A stretch of DNA of 64,000 bases from Diacronema lutheri. Lineage: Eukaryota > Haptophyta > Pavlovophyceae > Pavlovales > Pavlovaceae. Shown here piece after piece: positions 40,036-48,653 of this stretch. Positions within the stretch are counted from its first letter, which is position 1, and every line of letters starts with the position of its first letter. A program made the translations under genes and the position numbers. The notes below the pieces were generated by a model that saw nothing but the letters and a program-made list of their open reading frames with translations, searched no databases and was not told the origin of the DNA. The stretch is taken from contig JAGTXO010000005.1 of assembly GCA_019448385.1 (NCBI GenBank), positions 186,001 to 250,000 on the forward strand, given 5' to 3'.

Positions 40036-40432
40036 GCTGAATTGCCCGCGGGCGCGGCCCCCGCATGCATGGTGTGGGCGGGCGCGCCGCTCTATCGGCT
40101 CGTGCGGGCCGACGCAGGGCGACCGCGCGAGCACCCTGTGCACGCTTCGGCCCAACCGTGGGATGCGGCTCGCCGACGCGCGCGAGGCGCACGTCGGTGA
40201 TCCAGCGCCCAGTCGTGGCGCCTCGTACACGACGTGCGCGTGCGCGCGCTGCGCTGGACAATTACCGACATCGCGCCGGGCTCTCAGCGTCGTGGCTCTC
40301 AGCATTGTGGCTCTCAGCATCGTAGCGCCCAACGCGACCGAGGTGGGGGGGGAGTGGGGGGGGGGGGGGGGGGGCGCCCAAGCCTTTGCGCGCTAGAGCT
40401 ACGACCGTCGCTTCGTACTACGAAGCGACCCC
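40036..40432. other. Gene-poor interval with 15-bp repeats and G runs
   Basis: Holds three near copies of gtggctctcagcatt (about 40280-40325), then G runs at 40344-40352 and 40356-40374. No ORF with coding character was seen. It lies upstream of the GHMP gene and downstream of BUD23. Confidence 0.45.
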
Positions 40433-41281
40433 TCACGCGCGCCTTCCTCGGCCGCCACCCAACGGCCGACCGCCGCGCTTGCTGCCACCCCACACGTCCT
40501 TCCGACCCGCCTCCTTGCGCACGCGGCCGGCGCGCAGCGGCTCGCCCCGGCCGCGGCCTCGGCCGGCGCCGCGCCCGCCGCCGCCGCCACGCCCGCGACG
40601 GCGCGCGTCCGCCTGCTCGGCAGGGGCCGCGCGCCGAGGCTCGACCGCGACCTGCGGCGCGCAGAGCACGAGGAAGAACTTTTTGGCCGCCTCGCTCGTC
40701 GGGAAGTCGGCGACGAGCGCGCCGCCAAAGTCAGCGGCGATCGCGGCAGCACGCACCTGCTCGAGCTGCGAAGGATCCTCGGGGTAGAGCTGCAGGACGG
40801 CGCGCGCGCCGGGGCGGAGGCATCGTCGAAGGCCGCGGAAGAAAGCGTCCAGCCGCTCTGCCGGCCGGTGGTGGCTCTGCGTCGAGACGCACAACCATTG
40901 GACGGCGGAGATGGAGATGGCGCCGTCAAACATGCGCCGGCGGAACGGAAGGCCGTCGCCCATGTCGTGGCAGAGCTGGTCGCAAAGCTTGCCCGCGCGC
41001 CGGCTCGCGCCGAGCATGTCCGCCGAAACGTCGAGCCCCACCCAAAAGTTGCCGCCGCGCTCGATCGCGCGGCCGCTATAGCCCGTACCGCAGCCGAGGT
41101 CCAGGATGAGCGCACCTCCGCTCTTCTCGGGCAGGCCAAGGAGGTGGACGGCGCGCTGCGCCAGATGCGTCTGGATCTGTGCCATCCGCGCGTTCTGCGC
41201 ATAGCGCGATGCCTCGCCCGCGTTGTAGAAGCGCTCCGCCGGAGCCGTACGCTCCGGCCGTGCGTCACGTGGCGCCGCCAT
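40433..41281 (-). CDS. BUD23: 18S rRNA (guanine-N7)-methyltransferase BUD23/WBSCR22
   Basis: Single exon, 282 aa. The order of motifs is that of BUD23: ERFYNAGEASRYAQNARM, QRAVHLLGLPEKSGGALILD, LGCGTGYSGRAIERGG (SAM-binding motif I), WVGLDVSADML, DMGDGLPFRRRMFDGAISIS, AVQWLCVSTQSHHRP and GARAVLQLYPEDPSQLEQV. Its lysine/arginine/glycine-rich C-terminus (GGRGAGRGRGRGEP, then KEAGRKDVWGGSKRGG) replaces the usual basic tail. BUD23 with TRMT112 makes m7G on 18S rRNA during small-subunit assembly. It is head to head with the coiled-coil gene (69 bp); that interval contains an E2F-like ggcgccaaa at 41308. Confidence 0.93.
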   Translation of the reverse strand: MAAPRDARPERTAPAERFYNAGEASRYAQNARMAQIQTHLAQRAVHLLGLPEKSGGALILDLGCGTGYSGRAIERGGNFWVGLDVSADMLGASRRAGKLCDQLCHDMGDGLPFRRRMFDGAISISAVQWLCVSTQSHHRPAERLDAFFRGLRRCLRPGARAVLQLYPEDPSQLEQVRAAAIAADFGGALVADFPTSEAAKKFFLVLCAPQVAVEPRRAAPAEQADARRRGRGGGGGRGAGRGRGRGEPLRAGRVRKEAGRKDVWGGSKRGGRPLGGGRGRRA

Positions 41282-41350
41282 GCTGCTGCTGCCTCACCCC
41301 GGGGAAAGGCGCCAAAGGCTCGTTTGAAGGGGGCAACGGCGCAGCACACG

Positions 41351-42868
41351 ATGCTCGGCGCGCGCGGCGCGGGCGGCCCGGCGATACGGCTGCGGGGCGA
41401 ATGGCTCGCGAGCGCGCAGCAGGCGACGCGGCTCGAGGCGCAGTCGGCCGAGCTCCATGCCCAGCTCGCTGCGCGCGACGCCAGCAATCACGCGCTGCAG
41501 CTGCAGTGCCGCGAGGTCGAGGCCTCGTTCGAGCGCGCGCGCGCCGAGCTCGCCGCCGTCTCCGCGGAGCTTGGCCAGGCGCAGGCGCGCGCGGCCTCGG
41601 CGCGTGCGGCTACAGTTGAGCGCGAGGTCGCCGCGCACACCCTCGCGCGCGACTTGCCGCTCTTCGAGAACAGCCACTCGGCGATGCTGAAGAGCTTCCA
41701 AGCGCTGCAGCAGCGGCTCATCTCCGCCGAGCACGCGCGCCAGATCGCGGACGTCTCCGCCGAGCACGCGGCGACCGACCTGGCGCGGATGACGAAGCTG
41801 AATCTCGGCGCGAACGCCCAGGTCAATGCGCTCAAGCACAAGCTCCGCGCCGCCGAGGACGAGCTGCTCGAGGCGCGCAGGCGCGCGGCCGAACAGCAGC
41901 GGCACGCGCACGTACTTCAGCGCGAGCGCGAGCGCCTCAACGACCTGATCGGAGAATGCCGCCGGCAGATGAAGGAGCTCAAGTTGGCCTCCGCATCCGC
42001 CGCCGCCGCGTACACCGCGCGCCGCGCTGGCACCGCCGGCGATGGCGCGCTCGAGCAGGCGGCCGCCACCATCGCTCTTCCGACGCCCGTCACCGCGCGT
42101 TGGACGGGCGGCGCGTGCGCCGGACTCGCCGCGCCGCCGTCGCCGCCAACGGATGCGCCACGCACGCCAACAGCCGCGCCGGACGAAGACGCGCCCGCCG
42201 AGGCGGCGATGTCGGGCGCGCGCACGGGCAAAGCGGCGCTGCGCGCATCCGCGACGCGCAAGGAAAATGGCCGCGTTGGCTCGGCGCCTGACTCGCCTTC
42301 CGATTCGGCGCCAAACTCAGCGCCCGCGGGCCGGCGCCGCGCGGCGGCGATGAGCGCGGCGGACGCGCAGAGCGTGCGCGCGCAGCTCTTCGGCGGCGGT
42401 GGCGCCGGCGCGCGCAAGGCGGGCGGCGGCGTCGTCGCGCTCGAGTCGCAGGACGACGCGTTCGTCTCCGTCGTGCCCGGTGGACTCGCGCCCGTCTCGC
42501 GCTTTCAGAATTGGGCGCTCGCGACGGCCGAGCAGCGCGAGGAGGCGCTGCGCGAGGAGAACGGCAGCCTGCTGCTTGCCCTGCAGGCGCAGCTGCAGCG
42601 CTGCGGCCAGCTCGAGCAGACAATCGCGCAGCTGCGCGCGGAGAACGTGCAGCTCAAGTACACGCGCCCACGCGTGGCGTCTGCAGCGCCACGTGCGCCC
42701 GCGCGCGCGGCGGGCGCAAGGAGCGCCGTCGGAGGCGGGGAGGAGGGCGAGGGCTCCGAGGCCGGGCGCGGCGCGGTGCAGCCGAAACCGGCGAGGAAAG
42801 CGCCACTCCCGCTGGCCGCGCGCATGTCTCTGCGTGCAGAGATATGTGCGCGGCATGGCCCCGCTTGA
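41351..42868 (+). CDS. Coiled-coil protein of unknown function
   Basis: Single exon, 505 aa; family not recognised. Residues 15-215 are a continuous coiled coil (EWLASAQQATRLEAQSAEL, NLGANAQVNALKHKLRAAED, RERERLNDLIGECRRQMKE). A Pro/Ala/Ser-rich disordered middle follows (about 225-380). A second coil is at about 390-435 (EEALREENGSLLLALQAQL, then TIAQLRAENVQLKY), before a basic tail (KPARKAPLPLAARM). The layout resembles cytoskeletal or basal-body scaffold proteins, but nothing specific supports that. Confidence 0.6.
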   Translation: MLGARGAGGPAIRLRGEWLASAQQATRLEAQSAELHAQLAARDASNHALQLQCREVEASFERARAELAAVSAELGQAQARAASARAATVEREVAAHTLARDLPLFENSHSAMLKSFQALQQRLISAEHARQIADVSAEHAATDLARMTKLNLGANAQVNALKHKLRAAEDELLEARRRAAEQQRHAHVLQRERERLNDLIGECRRQMKELKLASASAAAAYTARRAGTAGDGALEQAAATIALPTPVTARWTGGACAGLAAPPSPPTDAPRTPTAAPDEDAPAEAAMSGARTGKAALRASATRKENGRVGSAPDSPSDSAPNSAPAGRRRAAAMSAADAQSVRAQLFGGGGAGARKAGGGVVALESQDDAFVSVVPGGLAPVSRFQNWALATAEQREEALREENGSLLLALQAQLQRCGQLEQTIAQLRAENVQLKYTRPRVASAAPRAPARAAGARSAVGGGEEGEGSEAGRGAVQPKPARKAPLPLAARMSLRAEICARHGPA

Positions 42869-43120
42869 GGGTTACGCAGAGGCTGCTTTGGTTGGCACTC
42901 AGAGGCTGCTGTGCATCACTCGCCGCGTGCGTGCGACATCATTCTCCCGCTTGTCCATGTGACCGACGAGCGCTCCAACGCCGTCCGAGCGCATGGTGCG
43001 CCTCGGGGCGGTGCGGGCGTACGGCGCGAGCAGCCAGAGCGCTCAGTGGCTTCTGCGGATGCGGATGCAGCTGCGGATGCGGCTGCGGCTCGAGGTCGAC
43101 AAGCCGCGCAGCCGTCTCAC

Positions 43121-44002
43121 TCATGTGGAGGGTCTGTAGCCGCCGACCTGGAAGTGGCCGCGCGGGCAGACGGCGAAGACGAAGACGTCGCCCGTCTGCA
43201 GGCCGGCCGTCTGAATGAACGGCTGGATCCCCTCGAGCAGATGCATCTTGGAGTTGTGATTTGGCCAGCAACGGTACTTGAAGGTCCAGGACCGGCCGTA
43301 CACGTCCGCGACGACGACGGGCACGCCAGCTACGCCGTCCAGCAGCTTGAAGTGCTGCTCGGCGTGCGTTTTGGGCAGGACCATCCTGCCGTGCCGATTC
43401 GTGTCGCTCTGCGTCATCTGCTTCACAAAGAGCACCTGCGATGCCGGGTGGATCTCGAGAACCCAATCGCTCGGGTCGATCACGCGCGGCCGAAGCGCCG
43501 CATTGTTGGCCGCACCGCTCGCGTCGGAGGCAAGTTTCGTGCGCGCGGTGAGAGTGGCTGGCGCTGCGCTGGCGGCTGGCGCTGCGCTGGCGGCTGGCGC
43601 TGCGCTGGCGGCTGGCGCTGCGCTGGCCGCCACCGTCGCGTCGCCTTCCAGCGTGGGTTTACGCGGCGCACGCAGCTTGGCGCCCGGCGCGCCGATCGCG
43701 GCCGAGTGCGCGTCGGCCGACACCGCTTGTGCCAACCTGCTTGGCGTCCGGCGGCGCTTTGTCGTGAAAGGACTTGCGGGTGCGCCGCTGGTGCCGAGCC
43801 CAGCTCCATGCGGACCAAGCAGCAGGGCGGCGGCAGTTGGCGCATGGCCGTCGTGTGCGTCAGGCCGCGCATCGCCGTCCGACGCCGCGTGCGCCGGCGC
43901 TGTCGATGCGACCGGAAGCGTTGGGCTCGCCTCGACGCCCACCGCCGGCTGCATGCGGGCTTCTCTCCCTCTCCCGGCTTTTCTGTTCAACTCTTTCGTC
44001 AT
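43121..44002 (-). CDS. B3-type DNA-binding protein
   Basis: Single exon, 293 aa. The C-terminal 105 residues form a plant-type B3 domain: VLFVKQMTQSDTNRHGRMVL, PKTHAEQHFKLLDG, VVVADVYGRSWTFKYRCWPN, LLEGIQPFIQTAGL and QTGDVFVFAV. These match the DNA-contacting SDT..GR.VLPK and WTF.Y..W.N patterns. The N-terminus is low-complexity, with four tandem ASAAPA units (18-bp repeat, about 43551-43625) and a basic patch (FTTKRRRTPSRL) that could be a nuclear signal. B3 factors are mainly known from green plants and algae. A transcription-factor role is likely; targets are unknown. Confidence 0.8.
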   Translation of the reverse strand: MTKELNRKAGRGREARMQPAVGVEASPTLPVASTAPAHAASDGDARPDAHDGHAPTAAALLLGPHGAGLGTSGAPASPFTTKRRRTPSRLAQAVSADAHSAAIGAPGAKLRAPRKPTLEGDATVAASAAPAASAAPAASAAPAASAAPATLTARTKLASDASGAANNAALRPRVIDPSDWVLEIHPASQVLFVKQMTQSDTNRHGRMVLPKTHAEQHFKLLDGVAGVPVVVADVYGRSWTFKYRCWPNHNSKMHLLEGIQPFIQTAGLQTGDVFVFAVCPRGHFQVGGYRPST

Positions 44003-44043
44003 CTGTGCTGATGGTCAGATCGTGTGGTCAGGTCGTGAGTCCC

Positions 44044-45036
44044 TCAGCTCACGCCCAAAGGGAGCGCCTTGAACTCGGCGACGACGCGCGGCAGCACGCG
44101 CGGCAGGATGACGCCGGTGATGTCCTCTGCCGTGACCGTGGTGCCGTAGCCGCGATCCGCCGCGAGGCGGTGAAGTTCCGCCTCAAAGTGCGGCCGGCTG
44201 CGCTGGACGCACTCGGCAAAGGCGGCCTTGCGCGCGGCGCAGAGCCCGCCGAAAGCCTTGCCGCCCGTCAGCCCAGCGACAAACTTGCCGAAAAATTCGT
44301 CTATCGATGTCGCCGCGATGTCGTCATCGCCGCTCGCCGCCGCGCCCGGCCCGGGGCTCGTCGAGCCGAGCGCGCGCGCGGCGCGCTGGACGAGATCGGC
44401 GGGCACGCCCTCCTCGAGCACATGGTCCTCATATAAGATGTCGTACAGCACGCGCGGCGACGAGCCCGCGCCGTCCGAGTCGCACCGCACCTTGTGCACG
44501 AGTCCGGCATACGCGCGCTCCCCGCCTTGAAAGTGTGCCTTGACGTGCGTGCCGGGCGGGATCACACCGGGCGGCGCGGCGCCATGCTCTGACACGGGCG
44601 GCACCATGTCGTCCGTCTCCGTCTCCTCGCCATCCTCCACGCGCCACGGCATCTGTGCGCCATCCTGGAGGTCGAGGAGCGTGCCGCACGCGCCTAGGAA
44701 CGCGACGTCTCGCGTCTCCTCGTCGAAGCCGAGTTCGTCGGACGGGTCGTAGCGCAGGCGGTAGGCCGGCCGACCGTTCACGCCATGCGTCGTCGCGCCC
44801 TCCACGCTGCACGACCACCACACGTCTTCCTCGTCCTCGGGCTCGCCGTCGGCGGCGTCGCGCTGCACCGACCAGAGGACCTGGATGCGCGCACCGATTG
44901 AGAGGCCGGCGGCGCGAAAGGCAGACGCGTGCAGGCTGTCGCGCACGTGCAGCGCGTACGACGAGGCGAACCGGCCGCACGTCGCTCGCGCAGCTGCCGC
45001 CTCGACGCGCGCGCGCTTGGTCAGCGGCTCTTGCAT
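44044..45036 (-). CDS. Tudor/Agenet-like double-domain protein
   Basis: Single exon, 330 aa from the ATG at 45036. Two short beta-rich modules are visible. The first is GARIQVLWSVQRDA, then EDVWWSCSVEGAT, AYRLRYDPSDELGF and TRDVAFLG. The second is GTHVKAHFQGGERAYAGLVH and RVLYDILYEDHVLEEGVP. The alternation of a V.V.W/F strand, a WWS or YAGLV turn and a Y.I.YEDG-like strand is the usual look of Tudor/Agenet chromatin readers. The N-terminus has a basic stretch (LTKRARVEAAAAR). No catalytic motif is seen. The 5' end abuts a Mutator-like element, whose outer end begins about 50 bp upstream. Confidence 0.55.
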   Translation of the reverse strand: MQEPLTKRARVEAAAARATCGRFASSYALHVRDSLHASAFRAAGLSIGARIQVLWSVQRDAADGEPEDEEDVWWSCSVEGATTHGVNGRPAYRLRYDPSDELGFDEETRDVAFLGACGTLLDLQDGAQMPWRVEDGEETETDDMVPPVSEHGAAPPGVIPPGTHVKAHFQGGERAYAGLVHKVRCDSDGAGSSPRVLYDILYEDHVLEEGVPADLVQRAARALGSTSPGPGAAASGDDDIAATSIDEFFGKFVAGLTGGKAFGGLCAARKAAFAECVQRSRPHFEAELHRLAADRGYGTTVTAEDITGVILPRVLPRVVAEFKALPLGVS

Positions 45037-45094
45037 GGCGGGTGAGTGGAGTTGGCGCGAGAAACCAGGGTGGACTTCCTTCCGTTTAAAAAAA

Positions 45095-45691
45095 GGGAGT
45101 TCCGTACTTTTCGACGTTTCAAACTTTGCCTCCGTACTTTTAGACAAATCGTCGAAAAGTACGGAGGCGCCGTCGAAAAGTACGGAGGCGCCGTCGAAAA
45201 GTACGGAGGCGCCGTACTTTTCGACGTGTTATTCCGTACTTTTCGACGCGCAGCTGAACTCACTTAGCTCTCTGCTGCTCGAGCTCCGGGCAGCTCCTCT
45301 TGTTGTGCCCGGGCCTCCCGCACTGCTTGCAGCAGTTCTGCTTCCGCTGGTTCACTTCGCCATGCGGCTGCTGCTGCGCGCCCATGCTTGTCTTGCGGCG
45401 CTTTTTGGGAACGTCTTCAGACGAATCATCGTAGTCCTCCCAGTCCTCCTCGCCGCCGGCCGGAGGGGGCGCCGGCGCCGGCGAGCCGGCCACAGCAAAG
45501 CAGTGGCCGCATAGGTAGTCGCCGTCGCCCTCGCCGTTGCAGACCTTATCGCAGAAGATGGCCGCGTGGATAGTTTTGGATCCAGCGTCGAAAAGTACGG
45601 AGTCCGGGCGGAGTCCGGGCGAAAGTTTGCAAACATTTTGGTCTAAAAGTACGGAGGCAAAGTTTGAAACGTCGAAAAGTACGGAACTCCC
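45095..45691. mobile_element. Non-autonomous Mutator-like (MULE) element
   Basis: 597 bp with perfect 51-bp terminal inverted repeats (45095-45145 and 45641-45691, outer end GGGAGTTCCGTACTTTTCGA). They are flanked by an identical 9-bp target duplication, TTAAAAAAA, at 45086-45094 and 45692-45700. The 9-bp duplication and long TIR are MULE hallmarks. Inside are about ten copies, in both orientations, of the core GTCGAAAAGTACGG. Three of them form a tandem 21-bp array (45151-45213) just inside the left TIR and are likely transposase-binding sites. The internal sequence encodes a zinc knuckle but no transposase. Confidence 0.9.
45260..45580 (-). pseudogene. C-terminal zinc-knuckle fragment of a MULE transposase
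   Basis: The frame reads IFCDKVCNGEGDGDYLCGHC, an acidic stretch (EEDWEDYDDSSEDVPKKRRK) and the CCHC knuckle CKQCGRPGHNKRSCPELE, with the stop at 45260. Mutator transposases end with such knuckles, so this looks like the last exon retained by an internally deleted element. No ATG is available in frame within the element. Confidence 0.65.
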
Positions 45692-45718
45692 TTAAAAAAA
45701 TGTGTTGCAACGCGCGCG

Positions 45719-47465
45719 TCACTTCCAGAGCGGCAGGAGGAAGTCGCGGAGCGACAGCACGCCGAGGAACTTGGTGCGCTCCGCGTTTGTCACCGGCATG
45801 AAGCGCACGTTGTTCTCGAGCATCACGTCGAGGCACCTCGAGCCGTCCATTCCGGCGGGCGCGACGAGCATCTCTGACCGCGGCGTCATGATCGACGCGA
45901 GGCCGTCAGTCGTCGAGTTTGTGCGTGACGCCTCGCGCTCAGACACCTGCGGCCGGCGCGCGCACGCGATGCGATACGCGCGCCCTCAGCAGGCCGTCCA
46001 CCGCGCCCGCCGTCGCGCCCGACGGGCGTAAAGCCCTCATCAGCGCCGCCCCCCTCCCACCCTGCGCCCTTGCCCGGCTTGCTCGCGCGCTGCGCACACC
46101 GCGTGCGGGCCGGCACAGGCTTAGGCCGGGCGCGCGCGCGCGCACCTTGGAGCCGTAGGTGACGTAGTGGCGCTCGGTGATCACGCCCTGCACGTCGCCG
46201 CCGTTCGCCTCGTCCACCACAATTAGAAAGTTGAGCGAATGACGCGCCATCTGCACGACGGCATCGGCGACCATGCGCGACTGGCTGATCGAGCAGATCT
46301 CGACGAGCGCGCGCATGCCGTCGGCGCCGCCCGCCGACTCCTGCGCACGCGCGCGGCCGGTGACGACGGCGCAACCGACGCAGTCCGGAGACGCTGGGTG
46401 AGGGAAAGTCCGGAGACGCTGGGTGAGGGAAGCGTCTCAAGGCAGCCCGGCGATGCGTCGGCCGCGGGGCTCGGCTGTAGCCCGGCCTCTTTGCGCGACC
46501 GGTGCGTCCTTCCGCGACCTGCCGGCCCTTACGCCCATCGCACGTGCGCCGCGCGCCGTGCTCGCAAGCCGCGCTCGCACGCAGCCCGTCCGCCCCGCGC
46601 GCGCCTGCAAGATTTCCTCGACCGGCTTGCCATCCCACAGGTGCGCGATTGGGCCCCACGGCTTGCTGTTCGGTCGGAGCAGGTCGCGCACGGTCAAAAT
46701 CCCGCGGAGAGAGCCGTCGTCGGGCGAGACGATCGGCAAATATCGGAACAGCTGCGCCGTTGGCAGGGCGGCGCACGCCATCGCACGGCGCCGGTGCGTC
46801 GAGACGGTGCGTGTGCGCGTGTGCGGTGAGCGCACGTTTGTAGGGAAGAAGCACGCCGCGGAGTGAGAGGCGCGCCGCAGAGCAGCGCGGCGCGCGGCGC
46901 GGGTCAGGTTTGTCGTCGCCCGCGCAGCCCTACCCACCTTCTTCTCGAGCAGGTCGACGCAGTGCTGGACGGTATCGAACTGGGTGACGGCGATCATGCG
47001 GTCGGTCGGCGTCATGATCTCGTAGATCGAGTCAGAAAGCGACCAGCCGGACAGGAAGGCCGAGCGCTCCGCGTCGCCGACGTCCTCAATCTTGCGCGCG
47101 CCGTGCTGCACGTATTTATGCTCGGTTGCGACGCCGATGACGGTGTTGCCCTTCGGGCCGAGGGCGATGCTCGGCCGGACAACGACGAGGAAGCTGAGCC
47201 GTTCGTGAACCATCTGCTTGCACGCCTCAAGGATCGACGCCTTATCCGAGATCACGTAGCGCTTGTCCTCACGCCCTCGGAACGACGGCATGCGGTCGCA
47301 TGAGCCCGACTTGCCTGTCGCCATGAGCACGTTGGCCAGCGGCGTGAAGGCCCAGGTGTCGTCACGCACGAACGCCGGCACGCCCGCCGTGCGCGGGTCG
47401 TAGAACGACTTTGCGAATGGCATCGTCGAGAGGCGCCGGCATGACATCACTGAGCGGCCTCGCAT
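45719..47465 (-). CDS. Tandem CBS-domain protein
   Basis: Exons 47465-46938, 46751-46605, 46340-46146 and 45946-45719 give 365 aa. Four CBS-type modules can be followed. They include ISDKASILEACKQMVHERLS with FLVVVRPSIALGPKGNTVIG; IMTPTDRMIAVTQFDTVQHC joining LFRYLPIVSPDDGSLRGILT; ADAVVQMARHSLNFLIVVDE with VQGVITERHYV; and IMTPRSEMLVAPAGMDGSRC with FLGVLSLRDFLL. CBS pairs bind adenosine ligands and act as energy sensors. The N-terminus (MRGRSVMSCRRLSTMPFAKS) looks like a mitochondrial presequence. The second intron has a GC donor (CAG|GCGCGC at 46604). Confidence 0.8.
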
Positions 47466-47631
47466 TTCTGTAAGACTTTCTTTTGAAATCGGCGCCGAGC
47501 TTTGGCGCGGCGCGCGGGCGCGAGCCCGAGTGCCCGACGCGGCGACGCCCCGACCCAGCAACCGAGCCGGCGAGCTTCATCCGGGGCTCCTTTTCGTGCT
47601 CTCTCCTTTTCAGAGCACAGTCTCACCGGAT

Positions 47632-48615
47632 TCACGCCCACTCGCGCGGCGTGCGCAGCACAGCCATCAGCTCGGCCTCGGCCGTGCCCGGCAGTGGCTC
47701 GGCGCGGAAGCGCCACGCGGTGAGCGGCGGCGAGCTCACGAGCACGCGCTCGACGCTCTCGGGCGTCAGGCCGAAGCGCACACCGCGATCGTAGAGCAGA
47801 TTGAACTCAACGTATCTGCCGCGCCGCGTGAGCTGCCATTCGCGCTGCGCGGGCGTGTACGCGAGCGCGCGCCGGATCTCAACGATTGGCATGTACGGCC
47901 CGGCCGGGTCGAGCGCCGCGTCGAGGAGCGCGAGCGAAAAGTCAGGCGCCCACGGCGCGGCAAGGTCGTCGTAAAAGATGCCACCCACGCCGCGGTGCTC
48001 GGCGCGCGCCGGCAGCCAAAAGTATGCATCGCACGCCGCCTTCATCGTGCGGTAGCTCTCGGCGCCACCGCCGCGCGACTCGCACAGTTGGCGCAGCCGC
48101 GAGTGGAAATGCTCGCAGTCGTCGTCAAAGAGGTACGAGGGGGTGAGGTCGAGGCCGCCACCGTACCACTCGTGCGCGCCCACCTTGAACCAGCGCACGT
48201 CGCCGCGCAGCGTCGGCACGAGCGGGCTGCGCGCGTGCAAGACGAACGAGAGAGCCGCCGCCGAGTAGCGCGCGCCCGCGACGACGCCGTCGATGCCGGT
48301 GCGCCCGCTGATCGCGTCGGCGCGCGCATTGCTAAGGACCGAGTCCTCGATCAGCGTGACCGACGCGCACCCCTTCTCCCACACGTCGCCATCCTCGAGG
48401 ACGAGCGCGACGCCGCGCTCGTGCTCGTCGCGAGACCAGCGCGCCGCCGGGTCGGCGGCTGTGAGCCGGGCGGCCATCGCCTCCTGCCGGGCGCAGATCG
48501 ACGCGGCGAATGCGGTGCGCACCGCGGGCCGGCCAACCGCCCGTGCGGCCCCCGCCCGCGCCACGACGAGCGGCAGAAGGACCGTAGCCCACCGCCGGGC
48601 ATGCTGCGCGCCCAT
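47632..48615 (-). CDS. Oxygen-dependent coproporphyrinogen III oxidase
   Basis: Single exon, 327 aa from the ATG at 48615; the longer frame above opens with a non-ATG codon. HemF/CPOX signatures: WSRDEHERGVALVLEDGDVW, RWFKVGAHEWYGGGLDLTPS, DDDCEHFHSRLRQLCE, HRGVGGIFYDDL, GRYVEFNLLYDRGVRFGL and ERVLVSSPP. The conserved histidines and the GGG(L/A)DLTP loop are intact. It decarboxylates coproporphyrinogen III to protoporphyrinogen IX for haem and chlorophyll. The hydrophobic leader (WATVLLPLVVARAGAARA) suits import into a secondary plastid. Only 38 bp separate its start from that of the biotin ligase. Confidence 0.93.
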   Translation of the reverse strand: MGAQHARRWATVLLPLVVARAGAARAVGRPAVRTAFAASICARQEAMAARLTAADPAARWSRDEHERGVALVLEDGDVWEKGCASVTLIEDSVLSNARADAISGRTGIDGVVAGARYSAAALSFVLHARSPLVPTLRGDVRWFKVGAHEWYGGGLDLTPSYLFDDDCEHFHSRLRQLCESRGGGAESYRTMKAACDAYFWLPARAEHRGVGGIFYDDLAAPWAPDFSLALLDAALDPAGPYMPIVEIRRALAYTPAQREWQLTRRGRYVEFNLLYDRGVRFGLTPESVERVLVSSPPLTAWRFRAEPLPGTAEAELMAVLRTPREWA

Positions 48616-48653
48616 CGCCCGCCCGGGCCGGTGGACGTTCACCGCATGGGCGC
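48616..48653. promoter_or_regulatory. 38-bp divergent interval, shortest in the window
   Basis: The coproporphyrinogen oxidase and biotin-ligase start codons are separated by only 38 bp, mostly G/C. Both transcripts must start within this space or inside the partner's coding sequence. Confidence 0.5.

Noticed and set aside
40868-41350. Upstream extension of the coiled-coil gene at 41351
   Set aside because: It is antisense to BUD23 and has no coding character; the 41351 ATG starts the recognisable protein.
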